Source of the DNA: Defluviicoccus sp.
GTDB lineage: Bacteria; Pseudomonadota; Alphaproteobacteria; MPNO01
Direction of reading: 5' to 3'
DNA length: 34,831 nucleotides
Assembly: GCA_028820505.1 (NCBI GenBank)
Contig: JAPPIT010000161.1
Span: 1 to 34,831, forward strand
Made by a program: the position numbers and the translations under genes. Every line of letters begins with the position of its first letter. Position 1 is the stretch's first letter. Under the pieces are notes generated by a model. The model saw nothing but the letters and a program-made list of their open reading frames with translations. It was not told the DNA's origin and searched no databases. Shown here piece by piece: positions 1 through 8,015 of this stretch.

Positions 1-85
1 GGCCAGCCGACAGCCCGTCAAGTTATCTATATAAGCCCCTAAAGATTTGCGCGGCTCCCCTTCCATGCCCGGTTCCCGGGTCGGG

Positions 86-119
86 CCCGCGAAATAATCC
101 CGCGGGGGGCTCCGCCCCC
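86..119. other. GC-rich overlapping inverted repeats downstream of the SUMF1-domain gene
   Basis: Two competing hairpins are visible. A six-base stem pairs 105-110 with 114-119 around a three-base loop, and another pairs CCCGCG at 86-91 with CGCGGG at 101-106. They lie just beyond the stop codon at 147 of the minus-strand gene, where a terminator would be expected. No run of T follows on the minus strand, so a classical Rho-independent terminator is not well supported. The remaining bases 1-85 show nothing recognisable. Confidence 0.25.
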
Positions 120-146
120 GGACCCCCGAGGTAAACAAGTAAGGAC

Positions 147-1097
147 TCAAGGCGTAAGCGTCCGGGCAACGCGGAAGCCGAAGGTGACGACCCGATTCCC
201 GACGCTGTACCCGAGGCGGATGGCGGAACGGAGGAACCACGGTATGTTGCTCCACGAACCGCCGCGCAATATGCGCTCCCCGCAATCACCGCCCGCCACC
301 CAAGCGCTGCCGTCCGACGGCGCGCCCGCATAGTCATTGTGCCAGCAGTCCTCGACCCATTCCGATACATTGCCCGACATGTCATGCAAGCCGAAACCGT
401 TCGCCGCAAACGAACCAGCCGGAGCCGTTTCACGGCCGTCCCAGCGGCTGCCGCAGCCGCGGCAGTTCGCCCGGTTCCGGCCCACCGAATCCCCCCAGCT
501 ATAGCGCGTCCGCGTCTTCGCGCGCGCCGCATATTCCCACTCCGCCTCCGTCAACAGCCGGTACTCCTTCCCCGTCTTCCGCGACAGCCACGCGACATAC
601 GACCGCGCTTCGTTCCAGTTCACATGGATGACCGGCCGACTTCCACGGCCCCAGCCCTTGTCATCGGGGCGATACCCGTCGCACCCGCCAGCGGATACGC
701 AGGTATCCCATTCCGCAAACGTCACCTCGTGTTTGCCCACCGCAAAGGGTTGCGAGATCGTCACCTCATGCTGCAGGACTTCATCTCCGTCACGGCTTAC
801 TTCCGACCTCGGCGAGCCCATGACGAACGAACCCGCCGGCACCACCACCATTTCCGGACAGGACGGGCAATCCCGGAATGTTTCCCCCGCCTTCGGCCCC
901 ACGTCCGCTTCGGCCAGCAGCGCCGTCGGAACAAACCCCGCACGCCCGCCTGCCTCGACACGGCCCGCTGCGTCATGCAGCGCAATCTCTTCTGCTGCCT
1001 TTACAACATCATCCACGCTTCCGGCTGTTCCGTGGCTGGCAAGAAGCGAAGCGGCTACGAAGGCCACGGCGGAGAGGGTACGGGCTATGAGTTTCAT
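147..1097 (-). CDS. Exported SUMF1/formylglycine-generating-enzyme-domain protein, probably not catalytic as an FGE
   Basis: The 316-residue protein begins with a Sec-type signal peptide (MKLIARTLSAVAF, hydrophobic to about residue 20, cleavage near residues 22-26). I chose this ATG over an upstream in-frame start because the extra 67 residues are not signal-like. The FGE-sulfatase fold runs from about residue 80 (PEMVVVPAGSFVMGS) through the EYRLLTEAEWEYAAR block and HDMSGNVSEWVED to the end (GFRVAR). In true FGEs the RGGS block is followed by a C-x4-C copper-binding pair; here the block at 278-281 is followed by WSNIPWFL, with Asn284 and Leu289 at those positions. Family membership is clear, but conversion of sulfatase cysteine is unlikely. 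Bacterial proteins of this fold also serve as ligand-binding or enzyme-associated modules. It stands alone, with no operon partner in view. Confidence 0.9.
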   Translation of the reverse strand: MKLIARTLSAVAFVAASLLASHGTAGSVDDVVKAAEEIALHDAAGRVEAGGRAGFVPTALLAEADVGPKAGETFRDCPSCPEMVVVPAGSFVMGSPRSEVSRDGDEVLQHEVTISQPFAVGKHEVTFAEWDTCVSAGGCDGYRPDDKGWGRGSRPVIHVNWNEARSYVAWLSRKTGKEYRLLTEAEWEYAARAKTRTRYSWGDSVGRNRANCRGCGSRWDGRETAPAGSFAANGFGLHDMSGNVSEWVEDCWHNDYAGAPSDGSAWVAGGDCGERILRGGSWSNIPWFLRSAIRLGYSVGNRVVTFGFRVARTLTP

Positions 1098-1251
1098 GTT
1101 GGCACCATCATCTGATCGTTTGTCGTCGGCGCGATCCGCTTCAGTTCTCATTGTACTGCTCTTCGTCCTCGTCCCACTCAGGCGTAACCCTCCGCTGAGG
1201 ACCGCCTTTCTGGTTTGGCGGGATTCGGCGAGAGCGATCGATTGTGGATGG

Positions 1252-1476
1252 CCGCCGGCGCCGTTCCATGCGACGCCGCGGGGCTGGGCGGGCCCCAACC
1301 TGCTGGCGATGATCCTGTTCGAGAAGTATGGGGCGCACCAGCCGTTGAACCGCCAGCGCGATCGCTACGCGCGCGAAGGCGTCGATCTGAGCCTGTCGAC
1401 GCTGGCCGACCAGGTGGGCGCATGCACGGTGGCGCTCAGACCGCTGCACGACCTGATATCGGCGCATGTACTACTC
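1252..1476 (+). pseudogene. IS66-family transposase (TnpC) fragment
   Basis: The plus-strand frame through this stretch reads PRGWAGPNLLAMILFEKYG, then HQPLNRQRDRYAREGV and LSLSTLADQVGA, ending near LISAHVL. This is the well-conserved middle of IS66 transposases, just after the zinc-finger linker. The similarity stops abruptly at about 1476, before the catalytic DDE core, and no N-terminal part, accessory TnpA/TnpB gene or inverted repeat is visible nearby. It is therefore a decayed remnant. It occupies most of the 445-base space between the SUMF1-domain gene and the aldehyde dehydrogenase; the flanks 1098-1251 and 1477-1542 show no gene. Confidence 0.8.
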
Positions 1477-1542
1477 ACGGCTGCGACCGATGCGGAGCCC
1501 TTAAAACCATCGATGGCGCGCTAACTTTCGTACCCGGATCGA

Positions 1543-2964
1543 TCAGGAAAAGACGACCTGGATGTCGGTGTATTCCTGCAGGCCTTCCTCGCCGAACTCG
1601 ACCCCGAAGCCGGAGTGCTTGACCCCCCCGAAGGGCGCGTTGGGCTGGATCATGCCGTGCTTGTTGATCCAGACCGAGCCGCATTCCAGCTTGTCCGCAA
1701 TCCTCTTCGCCTTTTCGGCGTTGCGGCTCCACACCGAGCCGCCGAGCCCGTTCGGATTGTCGTTTGCCCTGTCGATCGCATCCTCGATCCTGCGGTAGCG
1801 GATAATGGGTAGAACGGGCCCGAACTGTTCCTCGTCCACGAGCCGGTCCCCGTTGTCGAGATCGGCGATGATCGTCAAGGGATAGAAATATCCCTTGCCG
1901 CCGGTCTTCTTGCGGATCTTCGCGGGCTTGCCCCCGAGGAGCACGCGGCCCTTCGACTTCGCGCTCCGCACCAGCCCGGCAACGACATCGTACTGTTTCC
2001 GGTTCTGGATGGGCCCGATGACCGCGTTTTCGTTCGTCCCCTTGCCCACCTTCATCTTTCGCGCGAACGCCACGAGTTCGTCGCAGACCTCGTCGTATAC
2101 GTCGTCATGGACATAGAGCCGCTTCAAGGCCGCGCAGGTCTGGCCGCCGTTGATGAAGGCGCCCCAGAACAGCCCTTCCGCGATCTCCTTCGGATCCACA
2201 TCCGGGAGGACGATGCCGGCGTCGTTGCCGCCGAGCTCGAGCGTCAGGCGTTTCATGGTATCCGCCGCGCGCGCCATGATCTGCTGGCCGGTGGCGCAGG
2301 AACCGGTGAAGACGATCTTGCCGATGCCTTCATGGGCCGCCATCGCCGCGCCCAGCCTGTCCTTGCCGGTCACGCAGTTGACCACCCCCCTGGGCAACAC
2401 CTCGTTCATCAGTTCGACGAGGCGCAGGGTCGACAGGGGCGTGAACGGGGAGGGCTTGCAGACGACGGTGTTGCCCGAAAGCACCGCGGGCACGATGTGC
2501 CAGATCGCGATCAGGACGGGGAAATTCCACGGCGTGATCGAGCCCACCACTCCGATCGGCTTGCGGTGGAGTTCGACCCTGCCCTCGTCGTTGTCCTGAA
2601 GCACCTTCACCGGCAGCGAGAGACCGGCGGTATACCGGGTCCACGCGACCGCGCCGCCGATCTCCCAGCGCGAACCGAGGCCGTTCAGGGGCTTGCCCTG
2701 TTCGGCGGTAAGCAGCCGGGCGAGTTCCTCCGCGTTCTTCTCGATCTTGGCAGCGATCTTCAGGCACGCCGCCTGCCGCTTGGCCTCGGGGACATCGCGC
2801 CATTTCTCGAATGCCCTGCGGGCCGCTCTGACCGCGACGTCGAGGTCCTTCTTCCTCGCCAGAGGCGCCAGGCCGGCCCGCTTCTCGTTGGCGGGGTTGA
2901 GGACCTCGAAGCACCGTTTCGTGGGCACTCTTCTGCCGTCGACGACCAGACGGAACGGATCCAT
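1543..2964 (-). CDS. NAD(P)-dependent aldehyde dehydrogenase
   Basis: A full-length 473-residue member of the ALDH superfamily, which oxidises an aldehyde to a carboxylate in the cytoplasm. Visible landmarks are the cofactor-binding PWNF (145-148), the glycine motif FTGSCATG (219-226), the general base Glu243 in LELGG, and the catalytic Cys277 in GGQTCAA. The C-terminal FGGVKHSGFG block is intact. A GAGGGAG ribosome site lies about eight bases before the ATG. It is the last gene of the TRAP-transporter operon, 12 bases after the nitroreductase-like gene, so its substrate is probably an intermediate from the imported compound. The ALDH subfamily and substrate cannot be fixed by eye. Confidence 0.95.
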   Translation of the reverse strand: MDPFRLVVDGRRVPTKRCFEVLNPANEKRAGLAPLARKKDLDVAVRAARRAFEKWRDVPEAKRQAACLKIAAKIEKNAEELARLLTAEQGKPLNGLGSRWEIGGAVAWTRYTAGLSLPVKVLQDNDEGRVELHRKPIGVVGSITPWNFPVLIAIWHIVPAVLSGNTVVCKPSPFTPLSTLRLVELMNEVLPRGVVNCVTGKDRLGAAMAAHEGIGKIVFTGSCATGQQIMARAADTMKRLTLELGGNDAGIVLPDVDPKEIAEGLFWGAFINGGQTCAALKRLYVHDDVYDEVCDELVAFARKMKVGKGTNENAVIGPIQNRKQYDVVAGLVRSAKSKGRVLLGGKPAKIRKKTGGKGYFYPLTIIADLDNGDRLVDEEQFGPVLPIIRYRRIEDAIDRANDNPNGLGGSVWSRNAEKAKRIADKLECGSVWINKHGMIQPNAPFGGVKHSGFGVEFGEEGLQEYTDIQVVFS

Positions 2965-2976
2965 TTCAGTGCTCCC

Positions 2977-4305
2977 TCAATTTCTCTTTCGCGGTTCCAC
3001 ACCGCCGTGCCAGTCGCGGAAATGGTGCCGGTGGGTCTCGAGATAGGCACCCGGTTTCATGTGCGCGTCGTAGAAGTCGAGGTCGAGGTGATGCGCCTGG
3101 ATCATCAGGGTCAGCTGGATCGGATCGACGGTCGCCGGGAACTTGCCGAAAGTGTCCAGGATGTAGCCGCAGATGTCCTTGACGCACTGCACGCCCTCGG
3201 GCGAGGCCTGCACCGTCGCCGCGTCGAATTCCGCGTTGGCCGCGACATGGGGCTTCAGCATTCCTCGCCCCTCCCAATCGTCCATGCTCATGGTCATGCC
3301 TTCGATCGCGGCGTCGACGGCGGCGTCCATGTCGGCGTGGTAGGGCGGGCAGAACGCCTCGAAAACGCCGTCCCGGCCGACCGGCACCGGGAACGGGTCC
3401 GAGCGCGACTGCACGAACCGGAAGCCGAGCCCGCGGCATGTCGGCGTTCCCCCGAGCACCACGAGGGAAGAGAAACCGCCATAGAGCCAGCCGCCGATGC
3501 CGGTGGCCTGCATGGCCAGCGTCATCAACTGGCCCATGAAGGCGCCCTCGGCCAGCATCCCGTCGGACAGCATCTTCTCCAGCCGCGACAGCGGCAGGAC
3601 TTTTCTTTTCGACAGGAACCCGCTTTCGACCCACGCCTCGTTGCCGCAGGGGCGCATGCCGTTGCGGTCGTCGACGATGTAATAGCCGCCGTCGCGGGCG
3701 TAGCGGCCGGCCTTGGAGTCGCAGAGATTGAGGACCAGCTTGATCATGTCCTTGGTGACGTCGATCACCGGCATGAACAGGGTGGTGCCGGGCTTGTTGG
3801 TGACCCACTGATTGTGCGGCCAGACGCCCGGCTCCACGCCTGGAAGATCCATGCGGCCGTCATCCAGCTTTTCGACGCAGGTCTCGTAGAACCCGACCAC
3901 CTTTCCGCGGTCGTCTCGCTCCTGGTACTCCCGCATCTTGGTCATCGCCGCCCGGTCGGCCTTGACGACGTAGACGCCGTGGTCGTCGGTGAAGAAAAGG
4001 CGCGCGCGGTGCGAGCCCATAGCGGACGGGTAGGGCTTGCCGATGGTCTTGACCATACCGCCGGGAAGCTCGGTCTCCGCCAGGATCGGACCCGTCGTCG
4101 CGGTGGCGGCAGCGACCAGCATGGCGGTTTCCAAATCGTCGAGACCCACCGGTTCCTTGTCCGAGCGGTGGCGGAACGGCCCCTTGGCCATTTCCATGCC
4201 GAGGCCGAAACGCCGGGACCGGCGGCCCATGATCGCGTCGAACAGGGGATAGTCCCACGCGGCTTCCGCCTGCGGCGGCAGGCCCGGGGGTTTCGGATCA
4301 CTCAT
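2977..4305 (-). CDS. Nitroreductase-like protein of unknown substrate
   Basis: The predicted protein has 442 residues. The start at 4305 has a GGGAG site upstream and overlaps the end of the preceding small gene by eight bases. The N-terminal part contains a GRRSRRFG segment resembling the FMN-phosphate-binding arginines of nitroreductases, followed by a helix LDDLETAMLVAAATATTG. A later helix, MGQLMTLAMQATGIGGW, resembles the family's second core helix. The C-terminal part is rich in His, Asp and Tyr and ends with HRHHFRDWHGG. It is about twice the length of a simple nitroreductase, so extra domain material is present. I regard nitroreductase fold as likely, but the reaction is unknown. It sits inside the TRAP operon between an 82-residue orphan and an aldehyde dehydrogenase. 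Confidence 0.85.
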   Translation of the reverse strand: MSDPKPPGLPPQAEAAWDYPLFDAIMGRRSRRFGLGMEMAKGPFRHRSDKEPVGLDDLETAMLVAAATATTGPILAETELPGGMVKTIGKPYPSAMGSHRARLFFTDDHGVYVVKADRAAMTKMREYQERDDRGKVVGFYETCVEKLDDGRMDLPGVEPGVWPHNQWVTNKPGTTLFMPVIDVTKDMIKLVLNLCDSKAGRYARDGGYYIVDDRNGMRPCGNEAWVESGFLSKRKVLPLSRLEKMLSDGMLAEGAFMGQLMTLAMQATGIGGWLYGGFSSLVVLGGTPTCRGLGFRFVQSRSDPFPVPVGRDGVFEAFCPPYHADMDAAVDAAIEGMTMSMDDWEGRGMLKPHVAANAEFDAATVQASPEGVQCVKDICGYILDTFGKFPATVDPIQLTLMIQAHHLDLDFYDAHMKPGAYLETHRHHFRDWHGGVEPRKRN

Positions 4306-4546
4306 TCGTCGCACTCCCTGCATTGCGCTTTCGGCCGAATACCGCGTAGGGCAGGAGCCGCAACGAAAACCGCCAGAAAGCAGCATTGCCGATCGTCAGA
4401 CGCAGCATTTTCAGCACGTCGTCGCGGTCCATGGAGGTCTCCGCCTCCCATACGCCCATCTTGCCGACGACCACGACATCGTTCCCCGCGACCTTCAGGG
4501 TTTCGATATGGAATTCGAACTCCCCCGCGGCGGACTCGATTTTCAT
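4298..4546 (-). CDS. Small conserved-looking protein of unknown function (82 aa)
   Basis: The protein is not recognised. It has a strong GGAGG ribosome site before its ATG and overlaps the following nitroreductase-like gene by eight bases, which implies translational coupling. The N-terminal half looks like alternating beta strands (KIESAAGEFEFHIETLKVAG, VVVVGKMGVW), and a helical segment with LLPYAVFG follows. The C-terminus is basic. It could be a small partner or chaperone of the nitroreductase-like protein, which is inference from overlap only. Confidence 0.75.
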   Translation of the reverse strand: MKIESAAGEFEFHIETLKVAGNDVVVVGKMGVWEAETSMDRDDVLKMLRLTIGNAAFWRFSLRLLPYAVFGRKRNAGSATNE

Positions 4547-4567
4547 CGCCTTCCTCCCGCCCCGCTC

Positions 4568-4999
4568 TCACGGGATCATCTTCCAGTAGGCATCCTTGCG
4601 CGCGATCAGCCCGTCGCGGATCTTGTAGAGATCCATGCCCCTCGATTTCCGCCAGCGTCCGTCGGGACCCAGATACTCGACCCGGTAGGTCTGGATCACA
4701 GTTCTCCCCCGAAAGCGCCAGACGGACCGGCTGAATCTCGGCGCGTTCGGCATCCCGAAACGCCGCTCCATGGCGGCAAGAGCGTTTTCCCGGCCGTAAG
4801 CGACCTCCCCGTTGGGCATCCGCCATTCGAATGAAGGCAGCAGACATTCCGAGATCGTTTGCAGATCCTGCCTCGTGAACCCTTCCTCGAACTTCGCGAT
4901 CAACTTTCGGTAGGCGAGGTCCGGAACGGCGTCCGCAGCGGCGGGATCCCGAGGGATGTCCTCGACGCGTTGACCCGACTTGTTCCTGACGATCTTCAT
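4568..4999 (-). CDS. NTF2/SnoaL-like cone-fold protein
   Basis: The 143-residue protein has the usual length and pattern of NTF2-like (SnoaL-type) polyketide-cyclase and dehydratase relatives: a helical N-terminal part with YRKLIAKFEEGFTRQDLQTI, then DAM-type strands ending in YKIRDGLIARKDAYWKM. The closing IRDGLIAR.DAYW pattern is typical of the family's last strands. The ATG overlaps the stop of the TRAP large permease (TGATG), so the two are translationally coupled. NTF2-like proteins may be enzymes or ligand-binding proteins; the reaction here cannot be read from sequence. The operon suggests a step after uptake. Confidence 0.85.
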   Translation of the reverse strand: MKIVRNKSGQRVEDIPRDPAAADAVPDLAYRKLIAKFEEGFTRQDLQTISECLLPSFEWRMPNGEVAYGRENALAAMERRFGMPNAPRFSRSVWRFRGRTVIQTYRVEYLGPDGRWRKSRGMDLYKIRDGLIARKDAYWKMIP

Positions 5000-6303
5000 C
5001 AGCGTCCCAGCGCCGGCAGCACGGTGACGATCTCGGGCACTGCCACCACGAGCGCGATCAACGCGACCAGGGCGGCGCAGAACGGAAGCACGCCCAGGAA
5101 TACCTGCGCGAGGGAAACGTCCGATGCCAGCCCGCGGATGACGAACACGTTGATCCCCATCGGCGGCGTGATCAGAGCCAGTTCGACGGCGATCACCACA
5201 ATGATGCCGAACCAGACCGGATCGAGGCCCATGCCCGAGACGATGGGGAAGAAAATGGGTATCGAGAGAATGATCATCGCCATCGTGTCGAGAAAGGCGC
5301 CCAGCAGGATGTATATGCCGATGATCAGGACCACCGTCATGATCGGCGAGAGCTCAAGCCCGACGATCCAGCCGCCCAGCAGGGCCGGCGTGCCGCTCAA
5401 CGAGAGGAAGCCGGAGAACAGGATCGCGCCGATGAGGATGAGAAAGATCATCGCCGTCGTCTGCACGGTCTCGATCAGGCAATGGAGAACGTCCGAGAGG
5501 CCGAGCCGACGCATGGCGGCGCCGATCGCCAGCGCGCCCACCGCGCCGATGCCCGCCGCTTCGGTGGGCGTGAAGATGCCGGCATAGATTCCGCCGATCA
5601 CCAGGACGAACAGGACCAGGGTCGACCAGATCTTTCCGAAGACGGCCGTGTCCGCTCCTCGATCCGACTCGTCGGAGATCGGAGGTGCGCTCGACGGATC
5701 GAGACGGACAACGACCAGCACCGTGATCATGAAGAAGAGCGTCAGCAGCAGTCCCGGTATGACGCCGGCTATGAAGAGATCGCCGATGCTGGTTTCGGTG
5801 AGGATTCCGTAGATCAGCATGATGACGCTGGGCGGGATCAGAATCCCGATGGTCCCGCCCGCCGCGATCGCACCGGTCGCCAGCCTGTCGCTGTATCCGA
5901 AGCGCCGCATTTCGGGGAGCGCCACCCGGCCCATGGTCGCGGCCGTGGCGAGCGATGACCCGCAGACCGCGCCGAACGCGGCACAGGCGGAAATGCTGGC
6001 ATGGGCGAGACCCGCCCGGCTGCGCCGCAGCCACATGTTGAACGCGGCGTAGAGGTCGGAGCTGATGCCGGACCTCGCGGCGAAATCGCCCATCAGCACG
6101 AAGAGCGGGATCACCGCGAGGTCGAAGCTCTGGGCGGATTCGAAAACCGAGATGCCGGCGAGCGAGAGGGCGGCATCGGGCCCGACGATCATCGCCGTCC
6201 CGAATATGGCCGCCCCCGACATCGCGAGCCCGAGATGGGCGCCCAGGAACAAAGCGCCGAACAGGAGCGCGAACACCAGGGGAACGAGAAGTCCCGTTTC
6301 CAT
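4999..6303 (-). CDS. dctM: TRAP transporter large permease, DctM type
   Basis: About 434 residues with a dozen hydrophobic segments and the DctM signature GGTIGILIPPSVIMLIYG followed by TETSIGDLFIAGVIPG. This inner-membrane subunit carries the transport path of a sodium-driven TRAP transporter. I chose ATG 6303 (METGLLVPL); a GTG three codons upstream at 6312 would give the common GTGA overlap with the small permease and is also possible. Longer starts would add a non-hydrophobic leader unlike the family. DctQ and DctP genes precede it in the canonical order P-Q-M. Confidence 0.95.
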   Translation of the reverse strand: METGLLVPLVFALLFGALFLGAHLGLAMSGAAIFGTAMIVGPDAALSLAGISVFESAQSFDLAVIPLFVLMGDFAARSGISSDLYAAFNMWLRRSRAGLAHASISACAAFGAVCGSSLATAATMGRVALPEMRRFGYSDRLATGAIAAGGTIGILIPPSVIMLIYGILTETSIGDLFIAGVIPGLLLTLFFMITVLVVVRLDPSSAPPISDESDRGADTAVFGKIWSTLVLFVLVIGGIYAGIFTPTEAAGIGAVGALAIGAAMRRLGLSDVLHCLIETVQTTAMIFLILIGAILFSGFLSLSGTPALLGGWIVGLELSPIMTVVLIIGIYILLGAFLDTMAMIILSIPIFFPIVSGMGLDPVWFGIIVVIAVELALITPPMGINVFVIRGLASDVSLAQVFLGVLPFCAALVALIALVVAVPEIVTVLPALGR

Positions 6304-6308
6304 GACGT

Positions 6309-6809
6309 TCACTCCCGGACCCCGGGCCCCGAACCGCGCAAGTCCTCGACCAGGCGCGCGATCAGGGCCAGCAGGAACAGGCAGATGCCGACACACATGA
6401 TGACGGCGGTGGGCCAGAACGGCAGCTCCCAGATCTGGGTGTATTCCTGCTCGTCGATTATCTCACCGGTCTTGACCAGCAGGCGCCAGGCAAGAAATCC
6501 GGTTACGACGACGGCGAGCAGGGAGTTGACGATCTCGGACAACCGGCGCGCGGGACGGGGGAACAGGTTCTGGAAGGTCTCGACGACGATATGCCGGCGA
6601 TTGATCTCGGTGATCGCGAGGCCGCAGAACACCAGGATGCCCAGCAGCAGCTCGACGCTCTCCACTGTGCCGACCAGGGCGCGGCCGAAGAACGTCCGTC
6701 CCACGACATCGAGGAACGTCATGACCATGATGCCCGCAAGCACCAGGGCGGCGAACCGGGCGAGCCATGACGCGGCCCGCCCGATCCCGCGGTTCAGAAA
6801 GGGGGTCAC
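6309..6809 (-). CDS. dctQ: TRAP transporter small permease, DctQ type
   Basis: The 166-residue protein has four predicted membrane helices, beginning near residues 15-33 (LARFAALVLAGIMVMTFLDV) with the typical FLDVVGRTFFG at the first helix end. This is the usual size and architecture of the small subunit that pairs with DctM. The start is a GTG at 6809, 17 bases after the DctP stop. It ends at the start of the large permease. The substrate is set by the DctP protein, not this subunit. Confidence 0.93.
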   Translation of the reverse strand: MTPFLNRGIGRAASWLARFAALVLAGIMVMTFLDVVGRTFFGRALVGTVESVELLLGILVFCGLAITEINRRHIVVETFQNLFPRPARRLSEIVNSLLAVVVTGFLAWRLLVKTGEIIDEQEYTQIWELPFWPTAVIMCVGICLFLLALIARLVEDLRGSGPGVRE

Positions 6810-6826
6810 ACCCCGCTGGCCGATCG

Positions 6827-7837
6827 TCAGAGGGCCGAGACGATGGCGTGGTAGTCAGCGAGCAAACCCTTGCCGTCGAGCCCGGCCTTGTCGGCCTTGG
6901 CGATCCAGGCATCGGTGATCGGCTGCACCATTTTTCTGAGTTTCGCGGTTTCCGCATCGCCCAGCACGGTGATCGTGTTGCCGTCGGCCTTGGCCGCCGC
7001 CATTCCGGCCTGCTCCGCCGCGTCCCACTTCTTCGAGATGAACCGCGAGCCCCACTCGCCGCTGACCTTCTCGACCGCGGCTTTCTGGCTGGCCGACAGC
7101 TTCTTCCAGGTCTTGGGGCTCATGGTCAGGAAGAAAATCCCGGCATAGGTCCCGCCGGGAATCTTGAGGTGGTGGCTGGTCACGCCGGCAAGCCTGAACC
7201 CCTTCACGGATTCCCAGGGAAACTGGGAGGCGTCCAGCGTGCCCTTGGCCAGCGACTCGTTGGTAGCGCCCGGCGGCATGAACACCGGCACCGCGCCCAG
7301 GATCTTGGCGATCTTCACGCCATTGCCGCCGGTGCGGATCTTCAGGTCCTTGAAGTCGGCGAGTTTCGTGAGCGGCTTGGCGCTGTGATAGAGGTGCGGC
7401 GCGTGAGCGAACAAGGCGAGGAGCTTGGTGTCCTTGGTGTCCTCCGCCATGAACCCGTGCTTCTCGTACCAGCGCCATGCGGCGACGCCGGCGGCTTCCG
7501 CGGTCGGGGCGGCGAACGGGGTTTCCACCGCCATCAGCTTCCAGAAGCGCTTCGGGTGATAGGCGGCCACGCTCCAGGCGATGTCGACGACCCCCTTCTT
7601 CGCGAGGTCGTATTGCCCGTCCGGCTTGGCCAGTGGCGCCGTCATGACCTCGACCTTGAGGTCGCCGCCCGACGCCTTTTCGAGTTCGTCCGCCCAGGCT
7701 CGCAAGGTTGCCGACATGTGATGCACAGGCGGCAGCCAGTTCGCGACTCGCAATTTCGTCGCCGCGGCGCTGTCGTGTACCGTGGCAAGAATCGCGGCGC
7801 TCGCCATGCCGGCGACCGCCAAGCCAAGTCTCTTCAT
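6827..7837 (-). CDS. dctP: TRAP transporter periplasmic substrate-binding protein, DctP type
   Basis: The 336-residue protein starts with a signal peptide (MKRLGLAVAGMASAAILA, cleavage near residue 25) and has the DctP fold. The substrate-contact region includes DLKIRTGG (Arg of the family that usually binds a carboxylate) and the hinge segment GTLDASQFPWESVKGF. The ATG has GGGAGAG upstream. It is the first gene of the operon that contains the two permeases and four putative catabolic genes. The conserved arginine suggests a carboxylated ligand, which is knowledge of the family rather than a specific reading. Likely regulation is by the divergent TetR-type gene. Confidence 0.95.
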   Translation of the reverse strand: MKRLGLAVAGMASAAILATVHDSAAATKLRVANWLPPVHHMSATLRAWADELEKASGGDLKVEVMTAPLAKPDGQYDLAKKGVVDIAWSVAAYHPKRFWKLMAVETPFAAPTAEAAGVAAWRWYEKHGFMAEDTKDTKLLALFAHAPHLYHSAKPLTKLADFKDLKIRTGGNGVKIAKILGAVPVFMPPGATNESLAKGTLDASQFPWESVKGFRLAGVTSHHLKIPGGTYAGIFFLTMSPKTWKKLSASQKAAVEKVSGEWGSRFISKKWDAAEQAGMAAAKADGNTITVLGDAETAKLRKMVQPITDAWIAKADKAGLDGKGLLADYHAIVSAL

Positions 7838-7922
7838 CTGTCTCTCCCTTCAACCCGCCGCGTCTTGTCGTACAGGCGGCACTGCTGGTCCCGGCCCGCA
7901 TTTTTCTTTCGACCGGACGCCG

Positions 7923-7951
7923 AGCGTAGGCGGACCCGGGGGTGCTGTCAA
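7923..7951 (-). promoter_or_regulatory. Candidate promoter of the TRAP operon
   Basis: On the minus strand a perfect TTGACA -35 box (7946-7951) is followed after 17 bases by TACGCT (7923-7928), which shares the key T, A and final T of the -10 consensus. Transcription would begin near 7915, about 80 bases before the DctP start. The -10 match is weak, so this is a candidate only. Confidence 0.4.
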
Positions 7952-7960
7952 CAAAAATGA

Positions 7961-7974
7961 ATATGAATTCATAT
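7961..7974. promoter_or_regulatory. Perfect 14-bp palindrome, candidate TetR-type operator
   Basis: ATATGAATTCATAT is fully self-complementary and lies in the 178-base divergent gap between the TRAP operon and the TetR-family gene. It is AT-rich against a GC-rich background. It touches a TATAGAT sequence (7974-7980) that could be the regulator's -10 box and sits just upstream of the TRAP -35 box. Binding there could repress the regulator and affect the transporter. The assignment to the neighbouring TetR protein is inference from position and symmetry. Confidence 0.6.
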
Positions 7975-8015
7975 ATAGATTGACGCCCCCGCAGTTCGCG
8001 GGCTAGCTTCGATCC

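Noticed and set aside
147-1097. Calling the SUMF1-domain protein a formylglycine-generating enzyme
   Set aside because: The two catalytic cysteines of aerobic FGEs are replaced by Asn284 and Leu289.
2107-4734. Plus-strand open frame of 875 codons
   Set aside because: It lies antisense to the aldehyde dehydrogenase, the nitroreductase-like gene and neighbours, all of which have family motifs and ribosome sites. Its translation is rich in Arg, His and Ala and has no domain; such shadows are common in GC-rich DNA.
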